From NCBI GenBank assembly GCA_037445875.1, contig JBBIJR010000080.1, positions 1 through 14,383 of the forward strand: DNA of 14,383 nt, read 5' to 3'. The translations under genes and the position numbers were made by a program. The DNA comes from JBBIJR01 sp037445875. GTDB lineage: Bacteria > CLD3 > SB21. The notes under the pieces are model-generated. The model did no database searches and was not told where the DNA came from. It saw nothing but the letters and a program-made list of their open reading frames with translations. Below, one piece after another: positions 13,732-14,383 of the stretch (position 1 is its first letter; each line of letters begins with the position of its first letter).

Positions 13732-14383
13732 GGGGCGGCGATGTTGGGCTCCACCCATTCGCCGAACCGTCCCATTCGGGCGTACTTCTCGATCCGGTCC
13801 GAAAGCAGTTGCTCGACCGGCTTCACTTCAAGCAATGCCATTTCCTCTGCCAGGGCTTGTTTTACGCTGTTCGCGGCGGCATCGTAGTCGCGGTTGGCTC
13901 CGCCGAGGGGCTCACGGATGATCCGGTCTATGATATTGAATTGGATCAGGTCGTCGGCCGTGAGCTTGAGGGCCGCGGCGGCCTTCTCTTTGTACTCCCA
14001 GCTCCGCCAGAGGATGCTGGAGCAGGATTCGGGGGCGATCACGGAGAACCAGGTGTTTTCCATCATCAACAGTCGGTCTCCGACGCCGATGCCGAGCGCG
14101 CCGCCCGAGGCCCCTTCCCCGATGATAACGCAGACAATGGGCACGCGCAGCCGGGACATTTCAAGCAGATTGCGCGCGATGGCCTCCGCCTGACCGCGTT
14201 CCTCCGCCTCGATCCCCGGATATGCGCCGGGTGTATCGATGAGCGTCAGGATCGGCCGGTTGAATTTTGCCGCCATTTTCATCAGGCGGAGGGCCTTGCG
14301 GTACCCTTCGGGATTGGGCATGCCGAAATTGCGGTAGAGATGGCTCTTGGGCACGCCTTTGCAGGTACGAAACAAGAAATTAT
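13728..14383 (-). CDS. accA: Acetyl-CoA carboxylase carboxyltransferase subunit alpha, N-terminus outside window
   Basis: AccA with AccD forms the carboxyltransferase that makes malonyl-CoA, the first step of fatty acid synthesis. The visible ~217 residues cover the core and C-terminus. They include LYRNFGMPNPEGYRKALRLM, the oxyanion-forming region IDTPGAYPGIEAEERGQAEAIARNLLEM, and IGEGASGGALGIGVGDRLLMMEN. PESCSSILWRSWEYKEKAA, LKLTADDLIQFNIIDRIIREPLGGA and a charged C-terminal helix follow. The SSILWRSWEYKE version is common in Bacteroidota-type AccA and supports the placement. The frame stays open to the right edge of the window, so about one third of the gene is missing. The stop overlaps the thioesterase start (ATGA). 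The identification is firm. Confidence 0.96.
   Translation of the reverse strand, partial: NFLFRTCKGVPKSHLYRNFGMPNPEGYRKALRLMKMAAKFNRPILTLIDTPGAYPGIEAEERGQAEAIARNLLEMSRLRVPIVCVIIGEGASGGALGIGVGDRLLMMENTWFSVIAPESCSSILWRSWEYKEKAAAALKLTADDLIQFNIIDRIIREPLGGANRDYDAAANSVKQALAEEMALLEVKPVEQLLSDRIEKYARMGRFGEWVEPNIAAP

Overview
This looks like a chromosomal stretch of a GC-rich, Gram-negative-type bacterium, probably a metagenome assembly because a run of ten N (4957-4966) joins two pieces. The AccA sequence (PESCSSILWRSWEYKE) and the Bacteroidota-style EnvC family protein point to the Bacteroidota/Chlorobiota (FCB) side of the tree. That placement is an inference from protein style, not from a marker-gene search.

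Left part (1-4281, + strand): the end of a division and cell-wall (dcw) cluster, in the order murB (5' end cut by the window), ftsQ, ftsA, ftsZ. The genes are tightly packed and close with a clear intrinsic terminator behind ftsZ. FtsQ has an unusually long acidic cytoplasmic N-terminus.

Middle part (4282-7334): a decayed, gene-poor zone. It has a 5'-truncated AAA-ATPase/DUF4143 gene (4319-4801) lying between two imperfect copies of the ftsZ 3' end. The copies are exactly 637 bases apart and align without gaps from 4182 to 4257. The assembly gap follows, then a minus-strand lipoprotein, a DinB-like protein and the remnant of an IS200-like/RAYT transposase beside a GC-rich palindromic repeat.

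Right part (7335-12737, + strand): a run of overlapping or near-adjacent genes: B12-type radical SAM protein, EnvC-like LytM protein with a degenerate active site, UPF0104/LPG-synthase-like membrane protein, ThiE/TenI-family protein, universal stress protein and MobA/MocA-like nucleotidyltransferase. The first four are linked by overlaps, as are the last two.

Far right (12731-14383, - strand): a compact operon, transcribed from the right edge, of accA (N-terminus outside the window), a YbgC-like thioesterase and a PAP2 phosphatase. Its genes are joined by ATGA overlaps. It converges on the plus-strand run with a 7-base tail-to-tail overlap.

I see no rRNA, tRNA, CRISPR array, complete insertion sequence or convincing new defence or biosynthetic system. 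The most unusual structure is the duplicated ftsZ tail around the DUF4143 remnant.
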